Notes under the pieces: generated by a model
The model's database searches: none
Seen by the model: only the letters and a program-made list of their open reading frames with translations
What the model was told of the DNA's origin: nothing
Assembly: GCA_030428105.1 (NCBI GenBank)
Contig: JAUIBE010000005.1
Coordinates: 70,476-134,475, forward strand
DNA from: Gammaproteobacteria bacterium
Lineage (GTDB): Bacteria > Pseudomonadota > Gammaproteobacteria > Xanthomonadales > SZUA-36
Direction of reading: 5' to 3'
Length of the DNA stretch: 64,000 bases
In this document: in pieces, positions 28,887-38,500 of the stretch
How the letters are laid out: each line of letters starts with the position of its first letter
How positions within the stretch are numbered: position 1 is the first letter of the stretch
Made by a program: the position numbers and the translations under genes

Positions 28887-29456
28887 CTACTTTTGTGGAT
28901 CAGTCTTTGCGTACTTGAGCAGGCGTTCCAGGTCCAGCCGAATATCGTTGGTATCGGTGCCTGCATCGTAGTGCATCATGATGTTGTCCAGGGGGTCGAG
29001 CAGGTAAGTGCCCTGACCGCCATGCAAATCCTGCAGTTGGGCACGAAGCATACCCGAACTGTCGCTGAGTAACGACGCCGCCTCGTCAATCTCAACAATG
29101 GTGCGCCCGGGCTCCTCGCTTGCGCCGCCCTCGGTGAGCACCACCACGCGAATTCTCTCGCCATCGCGACCCAGCGCGCGGCGCAGTTGGCGCAAACCCA
29201 CCAGGTCCTGCTTGCAGGTATCGCTGCAAACGGCGTCGGCCGGGTAAAGCAGCATCCAGTGACCGGTCAGGTCGCGCTCACCGGCATCTTGCGGAAGTTT
29301 CGCAGCCAGCGGCGGGTTGACCAGGGTTCCGTGATTGCGGGTTTCCCCGGGTTGCCAGTCGATCACGCCGGTGTACATCAGCCAGGCGCCCATCAGGGGC
29401 AGCAGAAACAGGGCGCTAAGCCCGACCAGGGTGACGCGTGCTGATTTTCGGCTCAT
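28887..29456 (-). CDS. SCO-like / thioredoxin-fold cytochrome oxidase assembly protein
   Basis: A 189-aa membrane-anchored protein: one N-terminal helix (about 8-29) and a periplasmic thioredoxin-like domain. CSDTC (Cys77, Cys81) matches the CxxxC copper motif of SCO proteins in the right fold position, and MHYDAG is where SCO proteins carry their copper-binding His. The proline normally after the second Cys is absent. It corresponds by position to the small protein between SURF1 and ctaA in pseudomonads. The start at 29456 overlaps the SURF1 stop (ATGA); an upstream in-frame start at 29543 would lie inside SURF1. Confidence 0.8.
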   Translation of the reverse strand: MSRKSARVTLVGLSALFLLPLMGAWLMYTGVIDWQPGETRNHGTLVNPPLAAKLPQDAGERDLTGHWMLLYPADAVCSDTCKQDLVGLRQLRRALGRDGERIRVVVLTEGGASEEPGRTIVEIDEAASLLSDSSGMLRAQLQDLHGGQGTYLLDPLDNIMMHYDAGTDTNDIRLDLERLLKYAKTDPQK

Positions 29457-30172
29457 TGCCGCTTTGCTCCTTTGCTTGCTGGCCGTCCGCGCAGCAGCAG
29501 GACGCACCAGATCACTATTGCGGCTGCAGCCAGCCCAAACCACTGCACCGCATAAGCGCGGTGGCGTTGCGGACTCATGCTGGCCGGCGACCAGTCGCGG
29601 TCTTCAAATCCTGCCGGGGCATTGGCGTCCAGCCACAGCACCCGCTGCGGAAGCTCAACCCCCAGCGCCTGGGAAACCGCCGGGATATCCAGGTAGGTAA
29701 CCAGTTGCGGCCACTGTTCTGTGCCCAGCTTGTCGGGCTCACCCAGTCGCTGGCGGTGCTCTGGCGGCGGCGCCAGGATTGCATCGATCGTTACCTCGCC
29801 AGCGGGTGTGGGCACCGCGGGCAGGGTGGAGCGATCGGGCGCCAGCGGCAACCATCCACGGTTGACCAGGATGGTTACTTTATCGCCGGTGGTAAACGGG
29901 GTAAACGCGTGGACGCCAGCCTGGCCGCGGTACACCATGTTGTCTAGAAGAACGTGGCGGCGGGTATCAAACTGACCCTCGACCCGGACGGTTGCATAGC
30001 GGGTTGGCTCCGCGATTGCAGTGGCCATGTCGCGCTCCGGGGCTTGTTCGAACTCGCTTACCAGGGCGGTCTTCTGTTCCATTCTTTGCAACTGCCAGCA
30101 ACCCAGCGCAGCCATCCCGGCCGCCAGTGGCAGCAGCACCAGGCTTAGCTGGATTGATCGGGGCAGTGGCAT
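29453..30172 (-). CDS. SURF1 family cytochrome oxidase assembly protein
   Basis: A 239-aa inner-membrane protein with a helix at each end (about 8-26 and 205-225) and a periplasmic domain containing GCWQLQRMEQK, the ILVNRGWLP signature and HRAYAVQWFGLA. SURF1 proteins help haem A insertion into subunit I. First gene of the SURF1-SCO-ctaA-ctaB run; 52 bp separate it from the divergent DUF2909 gene. Confidence 0.93.
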   Translation of the reverse strand: MPLPRSIQLSLVLLPLAAGMAALGCWQLQRMEQKTALVSEFEQAPERDMATAIAEPTRYATVRVEGQFDTRRHVLLDNMVYRGQAGVHAFTPFTTGDKVTILVNRGWLPLAPDRSTLPAVPTPAGEVTIDAILAPPPEHRQRLGEPDKLGTEQWPQLVTYLDIPAVSQALGVELPQRVLWLDANAPAGFEDRDWSPASMSPQRHRAYAVQWFGLAAAAIVIWCVLLLRGRPASKGAKRQ

Positions 30173-30223
30173 CGGGTAACTGGGCTATAATCTGGCCGCC
30201 GAACTTCCAACAAGGGAAACGAG

Positions 30224-30442
30224 ATGAAAATTCTGATTATCCTGTTCCTGATCGTCATCCTGTATAGCCTGGCGTCCTCCTTCTGGTACCTGGTCAAGGA
30301 CAAGGGTCAGGGCGACCGCACAGTCAGGCGGTTAACCTGGAGGATTGGTCTTTCCCTCCTGCTGTTCCTGTTGCTGTGGGTCGGCTACCAGATGGGCTGG
30401 ATCGAACCCACCAGCGGACCCGTGCGTATTCCTGGCGAATAA
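30224..30442 (+). CDS. DUF2909 twin-transmembrane protein
   Basis: A 72-aa protein of two hydrophobic helices (about 3-20 and 44-61) joined by a basic loop (KDKGQGDRTVRR). It matches the DUF2909 family found inside cytochrome oxidase clusters of gammaproteobacteria, where it is typically encoded opposite to its neighbours as here. AAGGGA lies 8-13 nt upstream of the ATG. Stops 4 bp from the convergent ctaE end. Function unknown; an oxidase assembly role is inferred from position. Confidence 0.87.
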   Translation: MKILIILFLIVILYSLASSFWYLVKDKGQGDRTVRRLTWRIGLSLLLFLLLWVGYQMGWIEPTSGPVRIPGE

Positions 30443-30446
30443 GGCC

Positions 30447-31316
30447 TCAGAACACGTAGACGAAGATAAACAGGCCCAGCCAGACCACGTCCACAAAGTG
30501 CCAGTACCACGCCACGGCTTCAAAGCCGAAGTGCTGGTCGGGTTTGAAGTGGCCCTTCATGCAGCGCAGCATGATCACCAGCAGCATGATGGCCCCCAGG
30601 GTCACGTGCATGCCGTGGAACCCGGTGAGCATGAAAAAGGTGGAACCGTAGATTCCTGAGCCCAGGGTCAGGCCCAGCTCCATGTAAGCCTCGATGTACT
30701 CTTCCACCTGGAAGAACACGAACACGAAACCAAGCGCCACGGTGGCGGCCAGCCACAGCACCAGTGCCTTGCGCTGGTTCTTTTTCAACGCGTGGTGGGC
30801 CATGGTGACGGTGAAGCCGGAGGCCAGCAGGATCAGGGTGTTGAGGAACGGGATTCCGAACGCCGGGATGGTCTGGAATTCACCGCCCAACTGGGCCGGT
30901 CCGGCGGTCGGCCAGACGTTCTGGTAACCCTGCCACAGCATCTCGTTGGTAAACGCCCCGGTGCCTTCGCCGCCCAGCCATGGCACGGAAAAGACGCGGG
31001 CGTAGAACAAGGCGCCGAAGAAGCAGGCGAAAAACATCACCTCGGAAAAGATGAACCACAGCATGCCCATGCGGAACGAGGTGTCCACCTGGGAGTTGTA
31101 AACGCCGTCCTCGCTTTCGCGGATCACTTCCCCAAACCAGCCGACCAGCATGTAAATGAGAATGCCGGCGCCGCCATAGAAGGTCCACTTGGCGATGGCT
31201 GAATCGTTCAGCCACATGGCGGCGCTGCCCAACATCAGGAACATGCCGATAGAGCCAATGATTGGCCACTTGGTGCCGTGGGGAACGTAGTAAGCGTTTT
31301 CTGCGTGCTGTGCCAT
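30447..31316 (-). CDS. ctaE: Cytochrome c oxidase subunit III
   Basis: A 289-aa inner-membrane subunit of the aa3-type oxidase. Seven helices are visible. GFHGMHVTLGAIML, VEEYIEAYMELGLTLGSGIYGSTFF and the C-terminal YWHFVDVVWLGLFIFVYVF are the family signatures. Last gene of the ctaC-D-(47 aa)-G-E operon, 8 bp after ctaG. Confidence 0.97.
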   Translation of the reverse strand: MAQHAENAYYVPHGTKWPIIGSIGMFLMLGSAAMWLNDSAIAKWTFYGGAGILIYMLVGWFGEVIRESEDGVYNSQVDTSFRMGMLWFIFSEVMFFACFFGALFYARVFSVPWLGGEGTGAFTNEMLWQGYQNVWPTAGPAQLGGEFQTIPAFGIPFLNTLILLASGFTVTMAHHALKKNQRKALVLWLAATVALGFVFVFFQVEEYIEAYMELGLTLGSGIYGSTFFMLTGFHGMHVTLGAIMLLVIMLRCMKGHFKPDQHFGFEAVAWYWHFVDVVWLGLFIFVYVF

Positions 31317-31324
31317 GTCTAGAT

Positions 31325-31909
31325 CTACTCCTGGGCAGCCTGCGCTGCGCCGGTTACCGTGGCGCCAGCAGGTTCATCCAGCTGGAAAAAAGTATAGGAA
31401 AGGGTCAGTTCGCGGATGTGCTCGGGCAAATCCGGCTTGATGTAAAAACGCACCGGCATCTCGCGGGACTCGTTGGCCGCAAGCGACTGGCGCGTAAAAC
31501 AAAAACACTCGGTCTTGACGAAGTACAGGCTCGCCTCGGGTGGCGTCACGGTGTAAATCGCCTGGCCGGCGATGGCCTCGGAGCTGTCATTGAAAGCCAG
31601 GTAGCTGGTTTCGCTCATCTCGCCCAGGCGCACGTGGGCGACCGGGTCGTTGGGATGCAGGTCCCAGTCCAGCGCCGAGTTCACCGTGGCGTCAAAGATC
31701 ACCTTGACCTCGCGATCGGAGTCCAGCGAGACGCTGGCGCCCTGGGCCACTTCCAGGCCACGGCCACCGAGGCCGGTGATGTCGCAAATGACATCGTACA
31801 GCGGCGGCATCACCACGAAGCCGAAGGCGAACATGCCCACCGCCACGCCTGCCAGCTTGATCACCAGCTTGCGCGTATCTTTGCGCTTTTCCGGGGCAGA
31901 GCTATTCAC
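31325..31909 (-). CDS. ctaG: Cytochrome c oxidase assembly protein CtaG/Cox11
   Basis: Copper chaperone that loads CuB of subunit I. The 194-aa protein has one N-terminal helix (about 14-36) and a periplasmic Ig-like domain with the copper motif ECFCFTRQSL. The ending YTFFQLD is typical. 13 bp follow the stop of the 47-aa membrane protein gene. Confidence 0.96.
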   Translation of the reverse strand: MNSSAPEKRKDTRKLVIKLAGVAVGMFAFGFVVMPPLYDVICDITGLGGRGLEVAQGASVSLDSDREVKVIFDATVNSALDWDLHPNDPVAHVRLGEMSETSYLAFNDSSEAIAGQAIYTVTPPEASLYFVKTECFCFTRQSLAANESREMPVRFYIKPDLPEHIRELTLSYTFFQLDEPAGATVTGAAQAAQE

Positions 31910-31922
31910 TTCTCGTTCCCCG

Positions 31923-32066
31923 TCACGCCGCTGGCGGTTCCGCCATCACGCCGGACAGCACAAAGGCCACGAAGATTAACGCAGCAATGGCCGCCAGCGC
32001 CCACGCCGTGCGCAGCGACCTGCTGCGCTGGCGCGAAACATCGCGCTGTTGGGTCTGTTCGCTCAT
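31923..32066 (-). CDS. 47-aa single-pass membrane protein, probable small cytochrome oxidase assembly protein
   Basis: A short reading frame between ctaD and ctaG encodes a basic, Gln/Arg-rich N-terminus (MSEQTQQRDVSRQRSRSLR) and one hydrophobic helix (about 21-42), ending VMAEPPAA. Gaps are 17 bp to ctaD and 13 bp to ctaG, so it fills the intergenic space exactly. A small helix-containing assembly protein occurs at this place in many proteobacterial oxidase operons. The ribosome-binding site is weak, suggesting coupling to ctaD. Confidence 0.75.
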   Translation of the reverse strand: MSEQTQQRDVSRQRSRSLRTAWALAAIAALIFVAFVLSGVMAEPPAA

Positions 32067-32083
32067 TTCGTACAGCCCGTCGC

Positions 32084-33739
32084 CTAGTGGTCGTACTCGT
32101 CCGCATGCGCCACGGTTTGCGCATTAATCGGCGGCGGCACATCGAAGGTGTGGTACGGCGCCGGTGACGGCACGGTCCATTCCAGGCCCTTGGCGCCTTC
32201 CCAGACGCGTGAAGTGGCTTTCACCTTGCTGCGGTAGACGCAGTGGATGATCACGCCAACGAAGATCAGCTGCGAGGCGCCAAAAATAAACCCGCCAATC
32301 GACGACAGCATGTTGAAGTCGGCGAACTGGGTGGAGTAGTCGGGAATGCGTCGCGGCATGCCGGCCAGGCCCAGGTAGTGCTGCGGGAAGAACAGGATGT
32401 TGACCGAGATGGCCGACAGCCAGAAGTGGATCTTGCCCCACTTCTCGGAGTACATGTTGCCGGTCCACTTGGGCAGCCAGTAGTAAGTGCCCGCCATCAG
32501 CGCAAACACCGCGCCTGGCACCAGCACGTAGTGGAAGTGCGCCACCACGAAGTAGGTGTCGTGGTATTGCAGGTCCACCGAGGCGATGGCCAGCATCAGG
32601 CCGCTGAGGCCGCCGATGGTGAACAGCACCACGAAGCCAATAGCGAACAGCATCGGCGTTTCAAACGTCATGCTGCCTTTCCACATGGTGCTGACCCAGT
32701 TGAAGACCTTCACGCCGGTAGGCACCGCGATCAGCATGGTGGCGTACATGAAGAACAGCTCACCGGAAAGCGGCATACCCACCGAGAACATGTGGTGGGC
32801 CCAGACGATAAACGACAGGAACGCAATCGAGGCGGTTGCGTACACCATCGCCGCGTAGCCAAACAGCGGCTTGCGCGAGAAGGTGGGCAGGATCTCTGAA
32901 ACCACGCCAAAGGCGGGCAGGATCATGATGTACACCTCGGGGTGACCGAAGAACCAGAATATGTGCTGGAACATCACCGGGTCGCCGCCGCCGGCCGCGT
33001 TGAAGAAGCTGGTGCCGAAGAAGTGGTCGGTGAGCAGCATGGTCACCGCGCCCGCGAGCACCGGCATCACCGCGATCAGCAGGAAGGCAGTGATCAGCCA
33101 GGTCCACACAAACAGCGGCATGCGCAGCAGGGTCATGCCCGGCGCGCGCATGTTAAGAATGGTGGCGATCACGTTGATCGAGCCCATGATGGAAGACACA
33201 CCCATCATGTGCACCGCGAACACCACGAAGGCAAAGCTCTGGCCGGTTTGCAGGCTGAGCGGCGGGTACAGGGTCCAGCCGGCCGCGGGGCCGCCGGAAT
33301 CCATGAACAGGGTGCTCAGCAGCATGGTGAAGGCGAACGGCAGGATCCAGAAGCTCCAGTTGTTCATGCGCGGCAGCGCCATGTCAGGCGCACCCACCAT
33401 CAACGGGATCATCCAGTTGGCAAAGCCCACCCAGGCGGGCATCACCGCGCCGAACACCATGATCAGGGCGTGCATGGTGGTCATCTGGTTGAAGAAATCG
33501 GGTTCAACCAGCTGCAGGCCGGGCATGAACAGCTCGGCACGGATCACCATCGCCATGGAGCCGCCAATCAGGAACATGATCAGCGAGAACACCAGGTACA
33601 GCGTACCGATGTCCTTGTGATTGGTGGTGAACAGCCAACGGTTCATGAAGCCGGTGGGCTTGTGATCATGATCATCATGGTGATCGCTGGCGTGGGCGCC
33701 GGCGTGGTCGTGGGTATCGTGTGTGTGTTCTGTGGTCAT
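32084..33739 (-). CDS. ctaD: Cytochrome c oxidase subunit I
   Basis: The 551-aa catalytic subunit carries haem a, haem a3 and CuB. Twelve helices are visible; HIFWFFGHPEVYIMILPAFG holds the CuB His and cross-linked Tyr, WAHHMFSVGM holds the other CuB histidines and HFHYVLV the haem ligands. The N-terminus has an unusual His/Asp-rich extension (residues 5-26, ten His) ahead of the conserved WLFTTNHKDIGTLYL. Second gene of the oxidase core, 26 bp after ctaC. Confidence 0.98.
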   Translation of the reverse strand: MTTEHTHDTHDHAGAHASDHHDDHDHKPTGFMNRWLFTTNHKDIGTLYLVFSLIMFLIGGSMAMVIRAELFMPGLQLVEPDFFNQMTTMHALIMVFGAVMPAWVGFANWMIPLMVGAPDMALPRMNNWSFWILPFAFTMLLSTLFMDSGGPAAGWTLYPPLSLQTGQSFAFVVFAVHMMGVSSIMGSINVIATILNMRAPGMTLLRMPLFVWTWLITAFLLIAVMPVLAGAVTMLLTDHFFGTSFFNAAGGGDPVMFQHIFWFFGHPEVYIMILPAFGVVSEILPTFSRKPLFGYAAMVYATASIAFLSFIVWAHHMFSVGMPLSGELFFMYATMLIAVPTGVKVFNWVSTMWKGSMTFETPMLFAIGFVVLFTIGGLSGLMLAIASVDLQYHDTYFVVAHFHYVLVPGAVFALMAGTYYWLPKWTGNMYSEKWGKIHFWLSAISVNILFFPQHYLGLAGMPRRIPDYSTQFADFNMLSSIGGFIFGASQLIFVGVIIHCVYRSKVKATSRVWEGAKGLEWTVPSPAPYHTFDVPPPINAQTVAHADEYDH

Positions 33740-33765
33740 CGAAGTATTCCTGCGGCCGCCATCCG

Positions 33766-34926
33766 TTAGCCGTTCTTGATCCGGACGATGGTGCGGGGCT
33801 GCACCAGGTCGCCGGTTTCATTGCCAAATGCGTTGCGGGTATAGGTCAGCGCCGCTGCGATATCCGTTTCCGAAAGCATGCCGCCCCAGGCGGGCATGGC
33901 GGTGCCGTTGACGCCGTCAAGCACCACCTTGATGTGGGCTTCGATCGGGCCGGTGGTTACCGTGCTGCCGGCCAGCGCCGGGAACGCCGGGGCCAGGCCC
34001 TCGCCGTCGGCCTGGTGGCAGGTGGCGCACTGGGTGGCGTACACCTCCTGGCCGTGATCCATCAGCTCCTGCAATGACCACAGGCGCTCGGCCTCGCGCT
34101 TTTCAACCGCCAACTGGTCTTGCTGGCTTTGCACCCAGGCGGCGTAGTCTTCTTTGCTCACCGCTTCCACCACGATGGGCATGAAGCCGTGGTCCTTGCC
34201 GCACAGCTCAGCGCACTGGCCGCGGTAAACACCGGGCTCCTTGACTTCGGTCCAGGCCTCGTTGATGAAGCCGGGCACCGCATCACGTTTCCAGCCCAGG
34301 GCTGGCACCCACCAGGCGTGGATCACATCGTCAGCGGTGATCAGGAACTTGATCTTGGTGTCCACCGGGATCACCACGCGCTTGTCGACATCCAGCAGGT
34401 AGTTGTCGACGGTCTCCGGGTCGACGCCGGAAGCCAGCCTGCGTGCCGCGTTGGAATCGGCCTGCAGCGAGCTGATGAAATCAACCCCGTCCTCCAGGTA
34501 TTCGTAGCGCCAGCGCCACTGGAAGCCGGTGATCTTGATCGTCATTTCGGTTTCCGGCGCCACTTCCATGTGGATCAGGGCGCGGGTCGCCGGTACCGCC
34601 ATGATCACCAGGATCAGCACCGGGATGATGGTCCAGACGATTTCCGCCTTGGTGCTGTGGGTGAACTGTGCCGCCTCGTAACCGCGTGATTTGCGGTGCA
34701 GGAAGATCGACACGAACATGGCGCTGAACACCAGGATGCCGATGACGACGCAGATCCACAGCACCACCATGTGGAGCTCGTAGTTCTTCTGCGCGAAATC
34801 GGTGACACCACGGGTCAGGTTGATCTCGTTGCCGGTAAAGGCCGGGGCCACCAGCAGCAACCAGAATGCGGCAGCCACTGCAGCGGTGACCGCGAGGGTC
34901 ACGATGACGATGTTGGATTTTTTCAT
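33766..34926 (-). CDS. ctaC: Cytochrome c oxidase subunit II with C-terminal cytochrome c domain
   Basis: A 386-aa protein. A signal/anchor segment and two membrane helices are followed by the cupredoxin domain with the CuA site GQCAELCGKDHGFM. A fused class I cytochrome c domain in the last 100 residues (haem motif CATCH, distal Met in GTAMPAWGGML) marks the caa3-like form. Electron entry is thus built in. It lies 19 bp downstream of the DUF2244 gene. Confidence 0.97.
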   Translation of the reverse strand: MKKSNIVIVTLAVTAAVAAAFWLLLVAPAFTGNEINLTRGVTDFAQKNYELHMVVLWICVVIGILVFSAMFVSIFLHRKSRGYEAAQFTHSTKAEIVWTIIPVLILVIMAVPATRALIHMEVAPETEMTIKITGFQWRWRYEYLEDGVDFISSLQADSNAARRLASGVDPETVDNYLLDVDKRVVIPVDTKIKFLITADDVIHAWWVPALGWKRDAVPGFINEAWTEVKEPGVYRGQCAELCGKDHGFMPIVVEAVSKEDYAAWVQSQQDQLAVEKREAERLWSLQELMDHGQEVYATQCATCHQADGEGLAPAFPALAGSTVTTGPIEAHIKVVLDGVNGTAMPAWGGMLSETDIAAALTYTRNAFGNETGDLVQPRTIVRIKNG

Positions 34927-34945
34927 TAGCGTTTAGGTACCGCGT

Positions 34946-35464
34946 CTATTCAGTCTCGGTCTCAATTTTCGGGTGTTGCCAGGAACTGTGCCGCCCGATG
35001 GCGCTGCACAGGGCTTGTGCCATTTCCTGCTTTTCACCGCAATTCAGGAACGCGCCTACTTCCACCCGGGTCTGGCCCGATCTCAGCCACAGCGACGGTG
35101 GATACCACCGCACCGGGGGCTGTTTCAGGATGACCCGGGCCCATGCGGGCTCCAGTTCCAGGCGACTGCTGTCGGCGTAGCGCTCATGCAGTACGGCGAT
35201 ACAGTCTGAATCGATGGTTATGGTCTCCACCGTCCAGGCCGCCTTCCAGGCACGCACCAAGATCATTCCGAGCAACACGACTTGCACGACTGCGATCACC
35301 AGTACGGGCCAGAAGCCCTGCCAGGCGGCCACCGTGGCGAGGGCCAGGGTGACAGCGCTTAGCGTGGCGATCAGAGTCAGCAGGCCTCCTGCGCCCATCG
35401 AAAAGTGACTCCGTGCCTGGATGCGAACCCATCGATCATCTTTACTGTTGTGTACGATAACCAC
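34946..35464 (-). CDS. DUF2244 domain membrane protein
   Basis: About 172 aa if started at GTG 35464 (VIVHNSKDD...); a longer reading to ATG 35572 adds residues without family character and reaches into the putA control region. Two adjacent helices (about 24-66) are followed by a soluble part with WYPPSLWLRSGQTRVEVGAFLN, typical of DUF2244. Often found ahead of ctaC; function unknown. It may share the promoter region divergent to putA. Confidence 0.78.
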   Translation of the reverse strand: MVIVHNSKDDRWVRIQARSHFSMGAGGLLTLIATLSAVTLALATVAAWQGFWPVLVIAVVQVVLLGMILVRAWKAAWTVETITIDSDCIAVLHERYADSSRLELEPAWARVILKQPPVRWYPPSLWLRSGQTRVEVGAFLNCGEKQEMAQALCSAIGRHSSWQHPKIETETE

Positions 35465-35597
35465 GGTTCGGATCCCAGTCCGCCTATTGTATCCGCCGGC
35501 CCTAAGGGGCGGCAAGGAAAGTGCCCCCATAAAAGCGGATTTCTGCCCGCTGTCCGCCGGGTGTGCTTTCACGTTAAACTTGCCGCCAACAAATCAC

Positions 35598-38500
35598 ATG
35601 GTTTTTTCGCACGTGACTGACCCCGCGGTTTTCGATTTCTTGGCTCCCAAATTCAATACGGACTCGCCGCTCAGGGCGGCGTTTAACCGCCATTACCACT
35701 GCGACGAGGAGGTTTTGGTCAAGAGCCTGCTTGAGCGCGCCCGCCTCGACCCGGCAGCCACCACGCGTGTCAACGACATGGCGCGCTGGCTGGTCACCGA
35801 GGTTCGTGAGCGCAAGGAAGAGCAGGGCGTGCTCGAGGCCTTCATGCAGGAATACGACCTGTCTTCGGAGGAGGGCGTGGTGCTGATGTGCCTGGCCGAA
35901 GCCCTGCTCAGGATTCCCGATGACGATACCGCTGAACAGCTGATTGCAGACAAGCTGGGAGACGCCAACTGGGAATCGCACCTGGGCAAGAGCAACTCCA
36001 TCCTGGTCAACGCCTCCACCTGGGGGCTGATGCTGACGGGTCGCCTGGTCAAGGTCAGCCAGAAAACCAGCCGCAGCATTGGCGACGCCTTGCGCCGGCT
36101 GGTAAACCGCAGCGGCGAGCCAGTGGTGCGCTCGGCCATTCGCCAGGCGATGCGCATCATGGGCTACCAGTACGTGATGGGGCGCAACATCAAGGAGGCC
36201 ATGGAGCGCGCGCGCAAGCGCAACAACCGGGTTTTCCGCTACACCTACGACATGCTGGGTGAAGCCGCGCTGACGGCCAAGGACGCCCAGCGATACCACG
36301 AGGCGTACAAGTCGGGGATTCTCGCCCTGGCCAAGCGCGAACGCGCCGAAGGCGAGGACATCTACTCGGCGCCGAGCCTGTCGGTGAAGCTGTCCGCCTT
36401 GTTCCCGCGTTATGAGTTCAGCCAGCGCGAGCGCGTGTTGCAGGAGTTGACGCCGCGGGTGCTGGAGCTGGCAAAGATGGCCAGCGAAGCCGATATGGCG
36501 TTGACCATCGACGCCGAGGAAGCCGATCGCCTGGAACTCAGCCTGGAGATCTTCTGCAAGGTCCTGCATGACCCGCAACTGGGCAACTGGCAGGGGCTGG
36601 GCCTGGCGGTGCAGGCGTACCAGAAGCGCGCCATCCCTGCGCTCGATTGGCTGGCCGATGAGGCAAGGAAAGCGGGCAAGCGCATTCCGGTGCGCCTGGT
36701 GAAGGGCGCCTACTGGGATACCGAGATCAAGCACGCACAGGAAGAGGGTTACCCTGGCTACCCGGTGTTTACCCGCAAACCCAACACCGATGTTTCCTAT
36801 ATTGCCTGCGCCAAGCGCCTGCTGGCCGAGCGCACCGCTTTTTACCCGCAGTTCGCCACCCACAACGCGCACACCATTTCGGTCATCAATGAACTGGTGG
36901 GTGACCGCCTGGATTTCGAGTTCCAGCGCCTGCACGGCATGGGCGAAGACCTCTACGGCGTGGTGCTGGAAAGCCAGAAGTTTACCGGCGCCTGCCGCGT
37001 CTATGCGCCGGTGGGCAGTCACGAGGACCTGTTGCCTTACCTGGTGCGGCGACTGCTGGAAAATGGCGCCAACACTTCGTTTGTCAATCGCATCAGCGAC
37101 GAGTCTTTGCCCATTGAAGAGGTGGCCGGCGACCCGATTGCCAGGGTCTCGGAAACCACGCCAGTGGCGCACCCATCGATTCCCCTGCCGCGACAGCTTT
37201 ACGGTGAAACCCGCTTGAATTCGAAAGGCATCAACCTGGCCAACCAGGGCGAGATGCAGGAACTGGCGCGCGCCATGCAGGCGTTTGCCGGCCAGCGCTG
37301 GAGCGCAGCCCCGGGGCAGGGCAGCGGGGGCGATCAGTCGCAAAGCGTAAACCCGGCGTGGCTCAGCGACTCGGTCGCCGACGTCACCGCCGCCACCACC
37401 GAACAGGTGGATGCCGCCATCGAGGTGGCGCACGCCCGCGCGCGGGAGTGGGACGCCACGCCTGCTACCGAGCGCGCTGCGATGCTCGACCGTACGGCCG
37501 ACCTGATGGAAGCGCATCTTCCTGAGCTGATGGCGTTATGCGCCCGCGAGGCTGGAAAGACCGTGCATGACGCAGTGGCCGAGGTGCGCGAGGCGGTTGA
37601 TTTCTGCCGCTACTACGCCAGCGAGGCCAGGCGCCTGTTCGCAAGCGCCATCGAGCTGCCTGGTCCTACCGGCGAGCGCAATGAACTGAGCCTGCACGGC
37701 CGGGGTGTCTTCGTTTGTATCAGCCCGTGGAATTTTCCGCTGGCCATTTTCACCGGCCAGGTCACCGCCGCGCTGGCGGCTGGTAACACGGTCATTGCCA
37801 AGCCGGCGGAGCAGACCCCGGCGATTGCAGCGCGCGCTGTCGAGCTTCTGCACGAAGCGGGCGTGCCCACCTGGGCGTTGCAATTGCTGCCGGGCGATGG
37901 GGCCACGGTGGGCGGACGCCTGACGGCCGACCCGCGCATTACCGGCGTGGCGTTTACCGGTTCCACGGAAACCGCGCGCATTATCAATCGCACGCTGGCC
38001 GACCGGGATGCCGCACTGGCGACGTTGATTGCCGAGACCGGCGGCCAGAACGCCATGCTGGTGGATAGCTCGGCGTTGCCAGAGCAGGTGGTGAAGGACG
38101 TGATCGGCAGCGCTTTTCTCAGCGCCGGGCAACGCTGTTCCGCGCTGCGCGTGTTGTTCCTGCAGGAAGACATTGCCGATCGCGTGATCGAAATGCTGGC
38201 CGGCGCCATGCAGGAACTGGTGATTGGCGACCCGGCGAAGCTTTCGACCGATGTTGGCCCGGTGATCGACAGCGAAGCGTTGAGCATTCTTGAAGCCCAT
38301 GCGCGCAAGATGGAGGCCGAGTACCGGCTGATCGCCCGCACGCCGTTGCCGCCGGGCTTGGATGGCCATTTCTTTGCGCCCTGTGCATTCGAGATCGATT
38401 CCATCGCCAGCCTGGAGCGCGAGGTGTTTGGCCCGGTGCTCCACGTGGTGCGTTACCGGGCGCGCGACCTGGACGCGGTGCTGGACTCCATTAATGCCAC

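Noticed and set aside
27534-29072. Long open reading frame on the plus strand opposite ctaB and ctaA
   Set aside because: It is antisense to two unmistakable genes, has Gln/His/Gly-rich nonsense composition and no domain; such frames are common in high-G+C DNA.
32942-33769. Open frame of 275 codons opposite ctaD with a His-rich product
   Set aside because: Composition is the complement of ctaD codons; no ribosome-binding site or recognisable fold.
35421-35597. N-terminal extension of PutA as a DNA-binding domain
   Set aside because: The 59 extra residues show no ribbon-helix-helix pattern and overlap the divergent DUF2244 start; the conserved PutA sequence begins at 35598.
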